Of a stretch of 64,000 bases of DNA, positions 12,164 to 24,200 are shown piece after piece (the stretch's first letter is position 1; every line of letters starts with the position of its first letter). Source of the DNA: Isoetes taiwanensis. Its lineage: Eukaryota > Streptophyta > Lycopodiopsida > Isoetales > Isoetaceae. The notes beneath the pieces were generated by a model that saw only the letters and a list, made by a program, of their open reading frames with translations, was not told the DNA's origin and did not search any database. The stretch spans positions 12,996,913-13,060,912 of the forward strand of contig JAJEKV010000024.1 of the NCBI GenBank assembly GCA_021234155.1, read 5' to 3'. Both the position numbers and the translations under genes were made by a program.

Positions 12164-12802
12164 AAGCTCTTTTCTTTTGTGCAAGTGCAGGACATAAACT
12201 TCTTGCAGCAGATTGCTGGATGTGGTGGGACCGTGACTCTTGAACAGTTCACAAGACTATGGCACTGGATCTATCCTGTAGTATTGACAGTCTCCAATCC
12301 TCAAATTTCAGGCACATGGGAGAGTGAAGATCCTAAATGGATTGATGGTATGGTTACCAGAAAAGAGGCAGAAGAATTACTAAAGAAATGTGTTGGACTT
12401 CCCAAGCCCGGGACATTCTTGCTGCGTTTTGCAAGCTCTAGATTTTGGCCACATCCAGATGCTGGTGCTCTGATCATTACATATGTTGCAGCTGACTTGA
12501 GGATCATGCATAGGCTTCTAAACCTCGATAAGAAACCTAGGTTAGTTTAGCCTTGCCACTTTGCTCACAGAATGCTTGTTAGCCTTTTTGTAGATGAACG
12601 TCATTTATATGATTTATCGTTGCGTTTGTAGTTCCAACGAAGAGACAGATGATTTTATCCCATTACACGATATGCTCCTTGCACAACCAGAGTTGTCCCA
12701 ACTTTGCAGGTAAACTTGGACTTTTATGAAAGGTTAAATTGATGGCAATATCTAATCTATTGTACTAGCAGCATACAAGCCGACGACAATTCAAGCAGTT
12801 AA
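9191..12802 (+). CDS. SH2 domain protein, plant STAT-type linker/SH2 (SHA/SHB-like), 11 exons
   Basis: Exons by reading frame and GT-AG sites: 9191-9364, 9504-9680, 10121-10333, 10416-10517, 10591-10668, 10747-10914, 11008-11792, 11908-12067, 12191-12540, 12632-12709, 12772-12802. Phases agree throughout, giving about 771 aa. Residues 1-300 resemble the N-terminal concanavalin/laminin-G-like region of Arabidopsis SH2 proteins A/B. About 305-370 is the linker (LFRVCFDSP, PFLRVFSRPIRC). About 666-730 is the SH2 domain with WESEDPKWIDG and GTFLLRF, where Arg698 is the expected phosphotyrosine-binding arginine. A less conserved insert lies at about 370-530. It is longer than the Arabidopsis proteins (roughly 640 aa from memory). 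No stops or frameshifts were found. The inferred role is phosphotyrosine-dependent signalling; its partners are unknown. Intron 8 carries 35 T. The last small exon is least certain, because reading on from exon 10 also gives an immediate stop. Confidence 0.88.
12125..12159. repeat. Poly(T) run of 35 in intron 8 of the SH2 gene
   Basis: An uninterrupted T tract lies 31 bp before the exon 9 acceptor. It may extend the polypyrimidine tract or be the tail of a tiny retroposed insertion. Homopolymer length is error-prone in assemblies. Confidence 0.9.
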
Positions 12803-15800
12803 TTGGGCGTTGTAAATGGTATCCCAACCACCAATGGCCGGAATCTTAGACTCTGATCCAACTGGTTCTCAGGTTGCAACGGAGATGCTGGCTGCATGGT
12901 ATCGGTATGTATCATTCATTGTACTGGATGTACGCGAGATTGCGGAGTTCAGGGTTTACTGCTCGCAAGATATCAGTCCAAGAGAGATGCCGTTTGATTC
13001 TGTGGAAGGTGCAACTGCATCTAGGGAAGATACAATAGCAGACATCTATTGGCAGGTGTTTCGTTCGTTATATCTTACTGGACGAACTAGACGATGCACC
13101 TTGAAATAATCATATTTCGTTTCTTGATGCTGGTTACGTGGTTTGTCCGATTTGGTCCGTGACACATGTGATACCAAATCCTTTGTAAATTGCCATAGAG
13201 ATGTGTAGCGTTGATGCTGCATCTACTATATAAATGTGGCAATCAAGTTGGCGGAGCAAGAATGCATCATATATCCTGTCTTCAATATTGCTCTCGACGC
13301 TGTTATTACATTGTTTGGTGTGGATAATTATAGGAGCATCTGTTTCCATTTAGCCATGGGTATAAGTGTTTGCGTAACTTGCAAACAATTGATCTACCGG
13401 CATTTGGGCAGAAAACAATATGATGAATGCAGTTGATTGGTATTTGAGGTAGGGGTGAGCGAGGTGTGGATGTGGCAGTCCATGTTTTTGGAACTCTACA
13501 ATGTGTATATGCAGGACGCATGCTTGAAGTGCATACAGAAAGTGTTTTAAGTATTTTCAATCGTATATAAAAGCGCAGTCCATTACTCTCCAAGAATTGT
13601 TACTCTTTTGTGTGTTACCCTTGAAAGATAATAATTGGAATGTTGGGTATGCTCAATGTATTTAAAAAAAGGGCATGTGTGTAATGGGTTTTATGCTAAA
13701 GGTTTGAGGAACATGTGCACATAGCTTTGATTTCTGTTCATAAATCCAGATTTCACAATGAAGAGAATCATTAAATTTTTCTTGCCCGGTTAAAAGGATA
13801 TTTGCACAAGCAATAAAAGAGATAAAATTTCCTTTGGCGTTGGAGGAGGAGAGCCACTTAGTCCCTGGTTTCTTCAGATGTTTTAAAAATCCAAAAAACC
13901 TTGAGCCGTTGGATCCTAAATCTTCTCCGAGTAGTCTGATGCACATGGGTCTAAAAACCGAACACATGGCAAAGCTCAGATTAGAAAGAGCTCCCTGCTC
14001 CACAAAATATGCAGAAACCACATGCAGAAAATATATTTGAGTTGCAGGGGGGATTTGGATCTGCAAATGTAATCAACAAGCTCAAATCAACAATTCAATA
14101 GAAACAAGCCGAAAACAACTTCCAATTAGCAGGCTCTACTCCAGCCCACCCACATAAAAAACGCGGATCTGACTCGGCACATTATTTTTTCTTTGTTCTT
14201 AACGGCAAGCCCTGCTCTATCTTCAACTCGTGATTTGCCCAACACAACAAACCCAAGCAATTCACGCACAAGTCAATTCTCTCAATAGAAAGCTATTTCT
14301 TTTAAACCTTATCGCATCTGCAGAGCAGCATCTCAATCTGGTCGTAGCTCAACCAAAAGGCTGAATGGAGCCTGCGAATTTCATTGAAGTAGCTCTTGCG
14401 GTTTGCTCGTCCTCGAAATCAAGAATTATGAAGCGGCAGACCAGCAAATCCAAGATTTGAGCTGTCTGATGCCCCAAATAAAAAAACAGAGGGAATAAAA
14501 GGCTTATGCTACTAAACCAGGCAAAGGCAAGTGGAAAAGGAATACACGTGCCAAATTTACCATTTTCTAAAAAAAATCCAACAAGGGCTCGACCCCTAAA
14601 AAACATTGGGCAACCTTATCTCCTCGTATCTCGAGTTGCCGTTTCCGTAAGCAGCACTTTGTCCAAAATCCCATTTCGCTATGTTTGCAGAGCTAAATGT
14701 ATTGTGGAATGGAAGGGGTCCTCCCTTTCTGGTTTGGACTCCAAATTGAAAAGGGCGAACCCTCTTCTATTCCCCAACAAAATGGAAGTTGGGATCCATT
14801 TTTCCCCTTTCATTGATATTTTTTTGGAAAAATTCCAAACATACCCCTCAAGTTGCAAAAAATCCAAAAATACCCTCCAAATGAGCATTTTTTGGAAAAT
14901 GGTAATAGAGTTTTTGTTACTCCTCAAATTCAAAAGTTATCTTCACAAACATTGTAGATTAGTATAAGATCTTCCCAAAAAAGTTAAATTCATCTAAATT
15001 GGAGTTGAAGTTCACAAGTTATGCTCATTTACGTTGGCTTTTATAGCACACACTTAAAACACTATAGCATGAAGAATCCAACTCTGTTTTAGAAAGTCTA
15101 CTGCCGTTGAATAGCTGTTACTCTCACTATAAGTTTCATAAAGGGAACCTTCGTAGTTGGTTGATCACAAAAAAGTTATTGCCATTTGAGCTAAATACCC
15201 TGTTTCTAGGTGTATTTTTGGAATATTTATAAATTTGAGGAATATATCTGGAGTTTTCCTTCTTTTTGTTTGTCATGTTCTTGAGGTGGGCTATGGCGCA
15301 GGGGAATTGCTCTTTAGGAAAAGCCTGCTGCATTTGTCTATAATGGACAATCTTTTTGCAACGAATTTTACATTTCGACAGAGCTTTGTGGATATTTGTA
15401 GTAAATGCCTGCTGTTATCTGCAAGATTTTTATGGCGTTCATTAGAGGAAATTTGAGATCTCATTTCATCCCCATAAGAATCCTCCAATGGAATGGCTTA
15501 CCCTCTATTAAATGCAATTAATGCAGCACCAACAACTTCATTGCTGTTGTTTTCCCCCCATAACTTTTGATCCACTTGTCAAAATGTTGCGGCGTTTGTT
15601 GCATTAGATGCGGAATGAAAAGATCTTTCCAATGATATATGGTATGATGTATTTCAATATGGTCATATGCGTTAACCTTAAAAAAATATGATTGCTTATT
15701 TCTTATATAATTATATCATAAAAGATGTATGAATGGGTTATCACTAGATAGATCTTGTGAAGACGAACACATTGCTATAAAAAGTTTTTGAATCGGAGTT

Positions 15801-16650
15801 CTGGATCAAAAGTTATAATGAAAAAATGATACTACAAAAGTTAGTTGCAGCTGCATTAATTACAGGCTGCCACATAATACTGGAATGAGATATACTGGAG
15901 CTCTTCTCTTATTGGATAGTTTAAAAAGCTGACATGGCATTTTAAGCATCCCTTAATGGGACAAAATGTGATCTCATTTTTCCTCTAATGCTTATGGCTT
16001 TGCAAACTTGAGAGTTTCGCCAACTGCGAATTTGTAAGGTAATCTGCCTTAGGATTTTTTCAAATCATTAGAATTGTTGATGGACTTCTAGACAGATCTA
16101 GAGGGTCGAGGAAAGAGGAGAATAGGATGTGTGTGGTACGAGGACATACACCTGCTCAGTGAGGTCCGAACCAGTCCAGTGGCCCAGAAAGTGATAAGAT
16201 GCATATCGATCGAGTGGAGGGGGAAGGAAGGCGATGAAATAAAGATGATGAAATATGGCACACGAAGTAACTTCGATTTCGATCAGACCCAATCCTAATC
16301 ATAGTTCACACACTCAGAAATTGTGCAAAGGATCACATCATCCTTCCTAACGCCCTGGTTCTCAGGTTTACAGGCTGAGATTAAATCTCAGCCCTTCATT
16401 ACAGTGCTGTTACCAGCTAGTAATAGCTTCACTGGCCATATTTTTTCCTGTTTCTCATAACATCCTAGAGTGTTATTAAGCATGAAATCCTCATAACATC
16501 CTAGAATAATATCAAGAACAGCGTTTATCTCTCATAGCTGATGAACTCCGACGATTCTCGGGCTGATCCAAAGTTTGCTAGAAATCCGAAGTTTCCAGAA
16601 ACAGAGCAGAGGATGTTTGCAGCGGGCTGCTCTGTCTTCCACTGTTACTA
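12803..16650. other. 3' region of the SH2 gene and intergenic DNA
   Basis: The first few hundred bases are probably 3' UTR. A 97-codon frame at 12816-13109 follows the stop, but joining it to the SH2 protein breaks phase. Beyond 13.6 kb there are only short frames on both strands with no recognisable domains and AT-rich sequence. Pieces near 14.9-15.9 kb have the look of decayed retroelement noncoding DNA, but no ends were found. Confidence 0.4.
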
Positions 16651-16689
16651 AGATCTGCAGGACCGTGGCGCAACGATGGTTTGATCTAG

Positions 16690-16910
16690 CTTCCAGTCCC
16701 CTGCTCCTGAGATTAACTCTTCTGTTCTATGATCCGGCCCTTTTGTTCTAAGATCTGGCCTTTTGCTTCTAAGATTAGCCCTTCTGTTCTAAGATCCGGC
16801 CTTCTGCTTCTAAGATCCTTGTGTTCCTGCTTCTAATATCCGGCCTTCCTTCTTCTAAGATCTGGATCCGACACCTCTGCTTCCCCTTCTTCTAAGATCC
16901 GGCCCTGGAG
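16690..16910. repeat. Degenerate tandem repeat of TTCTAAGATCCGGCC units
   Basis: About nine variants of CTTCTAAGATCCGGCC follow one another at roughly 20-30 bp spacing, with substitutions and small indels (TTCTATGATCCGG, TTCTAAGATCTGG, TTCTAATATCCGG). It resembles a minisatellite. No ORF or RNA gene is implied. Confidence 0.75.
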
Positions 16911-16938
16911 CAAACCCTCGAACCAGGGTGTTAAGGGC

Positions 16939-17052
16939 GATAACGTCCTGGCCATCGGACGTTACCCCCAAAAACATTTTTGGGCCACGCCCGAGATATT
17001 TTCATTGGCCCTCAATTTTTTTTGGATAACATCCTCGGGCCAGGACGTTATC
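16939..17052. repeat. Inverted repeat with 15-bp arms, possible small MITE
   Basis: GATAACGTCCTGGCC at 16939-16953 is the exact reverse complement of GGCCAGGACGTTATC at 17038-17052. The 114-bp unit has no coding capacity. A target duplication was not identified. Confidence 0.65.
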
Positions 17053-17550
17053 TACACCTTGAAAGCATTTTGAACCAAAAATTCATCGCATCCTTTCCCA
17101 AAGAATGTGTTCTTTCCAACACATGCAACATAAATGGAATATTGCATCATGTTGGGACTTACTGCTAGAACCTGTTGCCCGTCCTTCATGCTACATGATC
17201 AGTTCTAGGTACAGAAATAAAATTCCTATATTATAGATGAAAATATTGTAAAAACATATAGATGAATTTAGGTGCTCATTAGAAGCTCTCCGAGCTTCAC
17301 ATCAACTAGGAAGGGACGTTAGAGAGGTGTAACAGGAATGATAGCACTTACAGACATAGTTATATTGTAGAGAGGAACAGAGTTTGCTTCTTATGCAGAG
17401 AAAAAGAGATAAAGGTGCGAGCCTTTTGGTAGTTTCGGTTATAGAGAAGAGAAGATTTTGCTTTTTGTCAGAGGAAAAGGGAAAAAAGTGTCGATCTTTC
17501 TGCATGTTCGAATGATTGGATAAAAACTCAATCATAAGACCTTTGCTACA

Positions 17551-18213
17551 TATTCTAAATAAGGTGCACCCTGGATTACCACAGTCATTGGATCCATCGA
17601 TCCTTCCTTTCGCTTATGATTATTTATGATTGGGGGCACCTATGATTTTGAAATATGAAATACGTGTTTGCCTAAGGTTTTTGATGGAGTATCGAGCCTC
17701 TATACGGCTTCATCTAAGGTTTTAGAATATGTAATACGGGGGCTCGAACCTCTACCAAAATAACTTAATATTTTAATAAGACTACTTTGACCAATATAAC
17801 TAGCGAGCTAACGTAAATATTTTTTATTTTAAATCTATGTTTTTTTTTCATAACAACCCATTAAATTGTTTTGGGAAAATGGTCTATGGTTTCAAGAATT
17901 GTGATTTTTATATCCATATAAAATCCTCCTGGAACCCCCTGTTATTGTGCTATATATTCTAAACGAGGTGCACCCTGGACTACCAGAGTCGTTGGATCTA
18001 TCGATCCTACAGTCCAGACCATATGTTGGAGGCTCTAGACATCTCTTGTTTCACTTATGGTCATTTATGATTGGGGGCACCTATGGTTTTGAAATATGAA
18101 ATACGTATTTGCCTAAGGTCCTTGATGGAGTATCGAGCCTCTATACGGCTTTGCCTAATGTTTTAGAATACGTAATACGGGGGCTCGAACCTCTACCAAA
18201 ATAACTCAATATT
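17551..18213. repeat. Tandem repeat of about 404 bp, first 1.6 units
   Basis: The unit beginning TATTCTAAA..AGGTGCACCCTGG starts at 17551 and again at 17955, a period of 404 bp. It contains ATTGGGGGCACCTATG and GTATCGAGCCTCTATACGGC. The second unit stops abruptly at 18213 after CAATATT and resumes at about 25938, so a 7.7 kb insertion splits it. A third start lies at 26119. No coding potential is seen. It may be internal DNA of an unrecognised transposon or a minor satellite. Confidence 0.85.
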
Positions 18214-18451
18214 CCTTTTTTTTTTTTTTTTTTTTTGGAGGTAAGGTGTTGTTGTATTCATAAGTTAAAACTTACATAGTCTTGGTGTATACCATCAGTA
18301 GTATACTACCTATCATACTATTCTACTCACAATCCCCATAGATGGAGAGGTGAACAAAAAATAACCAGAAGATAAACAAAAAGATAATCACAATCCAGTA
18401 CTTATATATATATTCAAAAGTGGTCTGATCAGAGTCTTTGGTATTTCCCTG

Positions 18452-18694
18452 CTACTGTGCATCAATCAGATCTTGTATGGTTAAATCCAAAACAACATTC
18501 CTGCCCAAAATGTTCAGCAGCAGGTCAAGTCTCTTAACCGGGTAATTGGTGAAGTCCAGCAGCAGAAGAACCATTAGAGGTTTTTTGGGATCACTTATTG
18601 TCCCTAGCTCGATAAATCGCGCAGCCAATAAAAACGCGAGCGCGTACAACCTTTTCTTCATCCATGCCTGCCTTCCCATGCCAGGTGTCGTCAA
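18452..18694 (-). other. Unassigned open frame in the LINE 3' region
   Basis: An 80-codon minus-strand frame rich in Leu (PLMVLLLLDF, RLDLLLNILG) lies between the A-tail and the hairpin repeats. It has no recognised domain and no relation to LINE ORF2 that I can see. On the other strand, near 18806, there is a TATA-like GTGTATAAGTA in C-rich sequence, which could mark a promoter or LTR fragment nested here. Confidence 0.2.
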
Positions 18695-19884
18695 GGTACA
18701 AGTTCGGCATTTCCTTACCTACCTGCCCTGGAGGTTCGGTGGGCGAGAAGCAATAATTACAAATTACTCCCGCCCTTAATTACCGCCCAAATGTCTGGAA
18801 TGTGTATAAGTACCCCTCCCCCTTCCCAAGCCGTGCGTCTTTTCGCGCCTCTCAGTCCAGGTTTGCTCGTATGCTCTCAATCCATTCTAGTTCTTTGATT
18901 TAGACGTAGTTTTTGGTTGATCTACGTGGGCTTTTAGTAACTTTTTCTTAGGGCCATTCACATCTTCTCCAAGCTCTGCCCGCACACGCTCTGTGAGGTA
19001 TTCTTTACAAGCTCAGTGAGGTTTAAGCATTGTAATAGTTATCATTTGATGTAATCCTAACCTCTTTTTTTCTTGCTTTCAGATTGCAATTAGTTCAATC
19101 ACAATTGAATTCGATTGGGGCTCCTTCAGTGTCTTTATTGGAAGCTTCAGTACTCTTCAGCCTGCCTTACGGGGTGAATTCCGGGTCAAATGATGCAACA
19201 TTGGAGGGCCATAGTCGTCGAATAGTGTAAAAGAATTTTTTTGTCCGGGTTAAACACGTCTATACAGTATATCTGTTATGGATAAAGAGAGGATCAGACA
19301 TCGACGAACGTTTTCTGAGCTGCAGGCTAATTGTGGGTCAAATTACTGTCTTTCCTTTCTTTACTATCAATTTCTGTTGTTTAATTAGGATTGTTTTTGC
19401 TATAAAGGCTTTATATTTCCGATGTGCAGGATCTGGAGCCATCGAGCTATAACAAGTGTGTTTCATTCTTTCCACTATGATATCGGTTCTTTGCTCTTTG
19501 AAGGTCAGCCAATAGTGCAACTCAGAAATATTGGGGTATAGTTTCTCTGCTTATTATTTGCATTATGTATTTTCATTATGAACATTTAAGCATCTTCCAC
19601 GTTTCTAATTATGTGCACTTTAACAGATAATGGTTGCTTATGTTCCTAATCTGAAGCTATCTATGCTTTGCAAGCCCTTGCTTTAGTTAGCACATACCTA
19701 ACAATGTTAAATTTTAAGATTGCATTGCTTTTCTTCATTTCACATAGTCAATCGTTCATTGAATAAATAGATTTGTAGATGACTAAATTGTTAAAGAGAG
19801 TTGTAGTTTGTTGGTAAGACTCTAAGTTTTTAATGAATAGGTTGCAGATTCAAATTTGTATTTCGTTAACAACCTCAAAAAACG

Positions 19885-20056
19885 TGGTTACAGTATAACC
19901 CAATGGATACATGCATTTCGCACTGTAGCCACTATGCAACTTTTTTTTTTTTCATTTTTTTAAGGGCGTGGCTACGGTGCGAATTTGCCATGTCACATCA
20001 CAATGGATACATGCATTTCGCACCGTGGCAACTATGCCTATTTTTTTTTTCCCGTT

Positions 20057-20097
<41 letters not shown>

Positions 20098-20305
20098 GGC
20101 GTGGCTACGGTGCGAATTTGCCATGTCCACAACACAATGATGCATGCATTTCGCACCGTGGCCACTATGCCCAATTTTTTTTTTTTTTTTTTTTACATAA
20201 AAAAAGTTTTTTTTTTTTTTTTTTTCTTTTTTAAAGGCGTGGCTACAGTGCGAATTTGCCATGTCCATAGCCCCATGAATACATGCATTTCGCATTGTAG
20301 CCACT
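19885..20305. repeat. Tandem hairpin units separated by long T tracts
   Basis: Four units of about 90-130 bp share GTGGCTACGGTGCGAATTTG at one side and GCATTTCGCACCGTGGCCAC at the other (the first and last copies are more diverged). The two sides of a unit are inverted complements, so each is a small hairpin. T runs of 10 to about 35 separate them. The long frames on both strands here are produced by the T/A tracts and are not genes. Confidence 0.8.
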
Positions 20306-20927
20306 GTGCCCACATTTCTTTTTTTTAGGAAAAAATATACTTTTTTTTTTTGCATGTTTCCACTACAGCTTTTCTCAAGTGGTTTTCTCCAGGAAGCTTC
20401 AACATATCTATAGCATCATCTTTAGTAACCAAATTCTTCACCATACTAGCAATATGACAAGGTTTTCTCTTCTTTTTTTTTCAACCAAATTTGGATCCAC
20501 GAGTTTTTAATGGCGTTGATAGTTGGTTGACAGCTTTCCGAGCTCTGTAGTCCGACAACAAAAATTGATGCAATTCTTCATCAAAATCCGAAGGGAAATG
20601 AAGATTTCTCACATATTTGGGCGAGGATTAACATCAATCCCATTTGAGGCATTCTTGGTATTTGGCGCCCATTTGAGGCATTCTTGGTATCCTGCTCGAA
20701 GTACTTCCTGGAGCTTCAGTTCGGTGGGAAGGTGGGTGGAGGGGGAGTTATGCTTAATGAGTACAAAAATAGCTAGTAATAATGAGGTTTACCAGGTTCG
20801 GTTGCGCGAACCTCAGGCTCGGGCAAGGGTCATGGGGGGCTTTTTGCCCATTGCTACAACTTCGGGTACCAATAAAACCCAAATTTGGGAATGGCTTACA
20901 AGGGCGTTAATAGACTCCACCAAGCCT

Positions 20928-21203
20928 CTAATGGTGGGCTTCTCTTTTTTGTTGCCACTTGTGGTAGAGATTCATGAAAAAAGGCCTCAGATTATTATGT
21001 GTCCATGCTTCTGGTCTTTTGAGGATCTTCTTGAGTGCAGCAGCATGTATCATCTCTTGTTTGAGCTGTATGAATATTTCTTCTTCCTCCACCCCTTGCA
21101 AATTCGAGTCTTCATTATCTGAGTCATCAGCAACTCCCATTCCTCTATCAGCAGCTCCATATCTATTCAACCTCCTCATTGCATCTGTGTAAAATATCAT
21201 CAC
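20928..21203 (-). other. Acidic open frame just downstream of LINE ORF2
   Basis: A 91-codon minus-strand frame contains ADDSDNEDSN, GVEEEEIFIQLKQEM and an aromatic/basic end. It overlaps the last codons of ORF2 in another frame. It does not look like the LINE ORF2 C-terminus and no family is recognised. It could be an acquired fragment or chance. Confidence 0.2.
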
Positions 21204-24200
21204 CCATGGTTAGATTCAAAGCAAAAAATTCATGAAATCCACGGAATCTACCAAAGGCATTCCATCCTGTATCATAGCCTTTCCCTTTCAGGGATTTATG
21301 TGCCACTGCTGTGTCATTTAGCTCAGATAGGAAGGTTTGTTTAAGCCAAATCAGGTTATTGTTTTTGTCTTGCATGGCAACTCTATTCCTGTGCTTCCAA
21401 ACAACCCAACAGCTCAGTGCTCTTGTGGTATTCAGCAATCTGTTATCTGTGTTCAAGAACTCCATAAGACCACCCTCCCCAATTGATCCTTTATTGACCT
21501 GGGTAGTCCAGTTCCAAAATTCTGCTATGTTCCTGCATTGGAAGACATGGTTAGAATATTCTATTTCTCCACATCCCAGTGGGCATTCCTGTGATATGTT
21601 TGGATCAAATTTGGATCTTCTCCAGTTTGTCACTAATCCCTGGTGCAGAATGAGCCAACTGAAGATTTTAACTTTATTTGCAGTATAATTCCTCCATCCT
21701 TTTTTGCAGACAGAAACTAAATCTGCCTCACTACAGTTCCATAATTGGGATGCTCTTGATTCTCTATGTGTAATTAGGGCCCTGTATATCTCTTTAACTG
21801 AATAGGTACTCTTTCCTTTCATTGTCCATTGACTGTCACTACTGACCAGATCATCCCAATGTTTGACCTTATCCATCACAATCTTGTACATTTTCCTGTC
21901 CAGATTAGATCCTTTGGTTATTTTAGCTACCTCATTCCAAGATTTCCACCCTTGTGTATCATCTTTCAAATCTCCTATTTGTCTGATCCCTGCCTGATTC
22001 CATTGCATGTATTTCTGAGGATGTCTACATGCTAGGCATTCATTATCGCTATCAAGTATACCAGGATTCCAGAAGAAATTTACCTCCTTGGATCTTGCAT
22101 CAATACATGGAGGTCTGTAGCACAGGGAGGCCAAGTTCCATGCCTCAAACATACATCTGAGGATATTTGAAGTATTTGGACCAGGGGTAAATTGAAAAAA
22201 GGCAGAGTCAAGTAATTGGTGTCTAAGGCTTTGGCTTCCAACTGGGTATGACTGCTGAATCCAATATCTGATCAGCTTCTGGGCTGGTGAGGGTGAATTG
22301 TTGTGGATAGCCCTCCAAATCATCTTTGCTGCTAGTGCCTGTGCCTGAACAAACAGATCCTTGCAACCTAACCCCCCTTCCTTTTTTTATTTGATCAGAT
22401 CCCCCCATGCTACCTTATGTGTACCCTGCCAGATAAACTTCCTAATTGCTGCTTCTATCTTGGCATATGAGTCCCTGTCTGCTATAATTGCTGAGGAGAA
22501 ATATACATGTGTACTCCCAATTACTGCATTAGCTATTTTGACCCTGCCAGCCAATGACAAAGATGATGAGTATGCCCCTAGTTTCTTTTTAATCCTGCCC
22601 ACAATTGGTTCCCATAGGCCTTTAAGAGAGGAATTCAAGGCAAGGGGAATTCCCAATATCACAGTTGCAGCCTCCTTGTTCAAAACTTGAATTCCTTGTA
22701 AAGTACTTTCCTGGGAGTCCAAGATTATGGCACATTTACCTTTATTCAAAGTTACTCCTGATATCTTCCCAAACTTCTCCATGGCAGCCAAGAAGTTTGA
22801 CAGGCTTTTGTTATCCCTTTTCAAGAACACAAAAGTATCATCTGCATATTGCATGATAGAAAAGCAACCTTCTCCACCTGGTAATTGCAATCCTTGGATA
22901 TCTTCCTCTTCTTGCATGTGCATCACCAATTTAGTTAACACTTCAGCTACAATGAGAAATAAGTAAGGGGCAAGAGGGCACCCTTGCCTTACTCCTCTGT
23001 TACATGAAAAATGACTCGATGGAGATCCATTAATTATTAGAGCAGAAGTAGCTGTTGTGTTAAAACCAAATACCTTTTGATAAACCATTGGAGAGAACCC
23101 AAGGTGTGCCATTGCTTTCTCTAAGAATTGCCAACTTATTGTGTCATATGCTCTCCTCAAATCCAATTTGAGCATCATGCATTCCTGCTTGGATAACTTG
23201 TTCCAGTGTAATCCTTCCACAGCTCCAATGTAGTTATCCAAGATATTCCTTTGTGGCAAGAAAGCTGACTGACAAGGATTGATCACTCTAATCAAGCTCG
23301 GTTTCAGTCTGTTTGCTAGTATCTTAGCTAACACCTTGTATGTGGTATTAGTAAGTGAAATTGGCCTCCAATCCCCTAAATTGACTGGACTGTTGACTTT
23401 TGGAATGAGAGTGATTTGTCCAGCATTAATTGCAGGATGTAGATATTTAGCTTGCCAAGCCCCCTGTATGAAAGTTATAATGTCATCTTTCATGCTTCCC
23501 CAAAATTCCATATAAAATTCAGGCTGGAATCCATCAGGGCCTGGGCTTTTCCCATGTGCCATGGCTTGAATTGTCTCCTTGATTTCCTTCTCCCTAGGGA
23601 TTGTCAACAGATCCTCATCTTCAATATCTGGTCCTTTAGGAATTGTTGCAAAGAACTCATCTATCACCTTATCATCCACCTCAAACTTGGAGAACAGATC
23701 CCTGTATTCCTTATGAAAGAACTCCTTTATCTCCTGCTGTTTGGTTAACAGATTTCCTTTCCCATCTTTTACTTCTACTATACCATTGTTCAAAATTCTG
23801 TTTTTTGCTGTCCTATAGAAGAAAGCAGATCCAGCATCATCCATTTCATTGATATACTTACATTTACTCCTTACTGCCAAGCTCTTTGCTTCTGCTTCCT
23901 CTATCTGTTTAACCTTAATTTCCAGCTCTGATTCCATATCTTGCCAGATCTGATTGTCTTTGTGCTGGAACAGTTTCCTCCTGAGTTCCCTCATGGCCTC
24001 ATACACTTCCTGTTTCTCTTTCTTCCTCTTTAGATTCCACTGTTTTCCCCACTCCTTGATCCAGCATTTAATTTTCTTCATTTTTTGCACAAATGAGTTC
24101 ATGGATTCAGTGAGGGGAACTTTTGGGAGCTGTTTATAGAACTCAAGAAACTCCATACAAAATTGTTTGTTTTGTAGCAGACCTGTGTTAAACTTGAATG

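Noticed and set aside
19968-20355. Long overlapping frames on both strands rich in Phe or Lys
   Set aside because: They are created by T/A homopolymers between hairpin repeats, not by coding selection.
20523-21122. 199-codon plus-strand frame
   Set aside because: Part is antisense to the LINE ORF2 end and the rest contains a small tandem duplication (CATTTGAGGCATTCTTGGTAT). No domain is recognisable.
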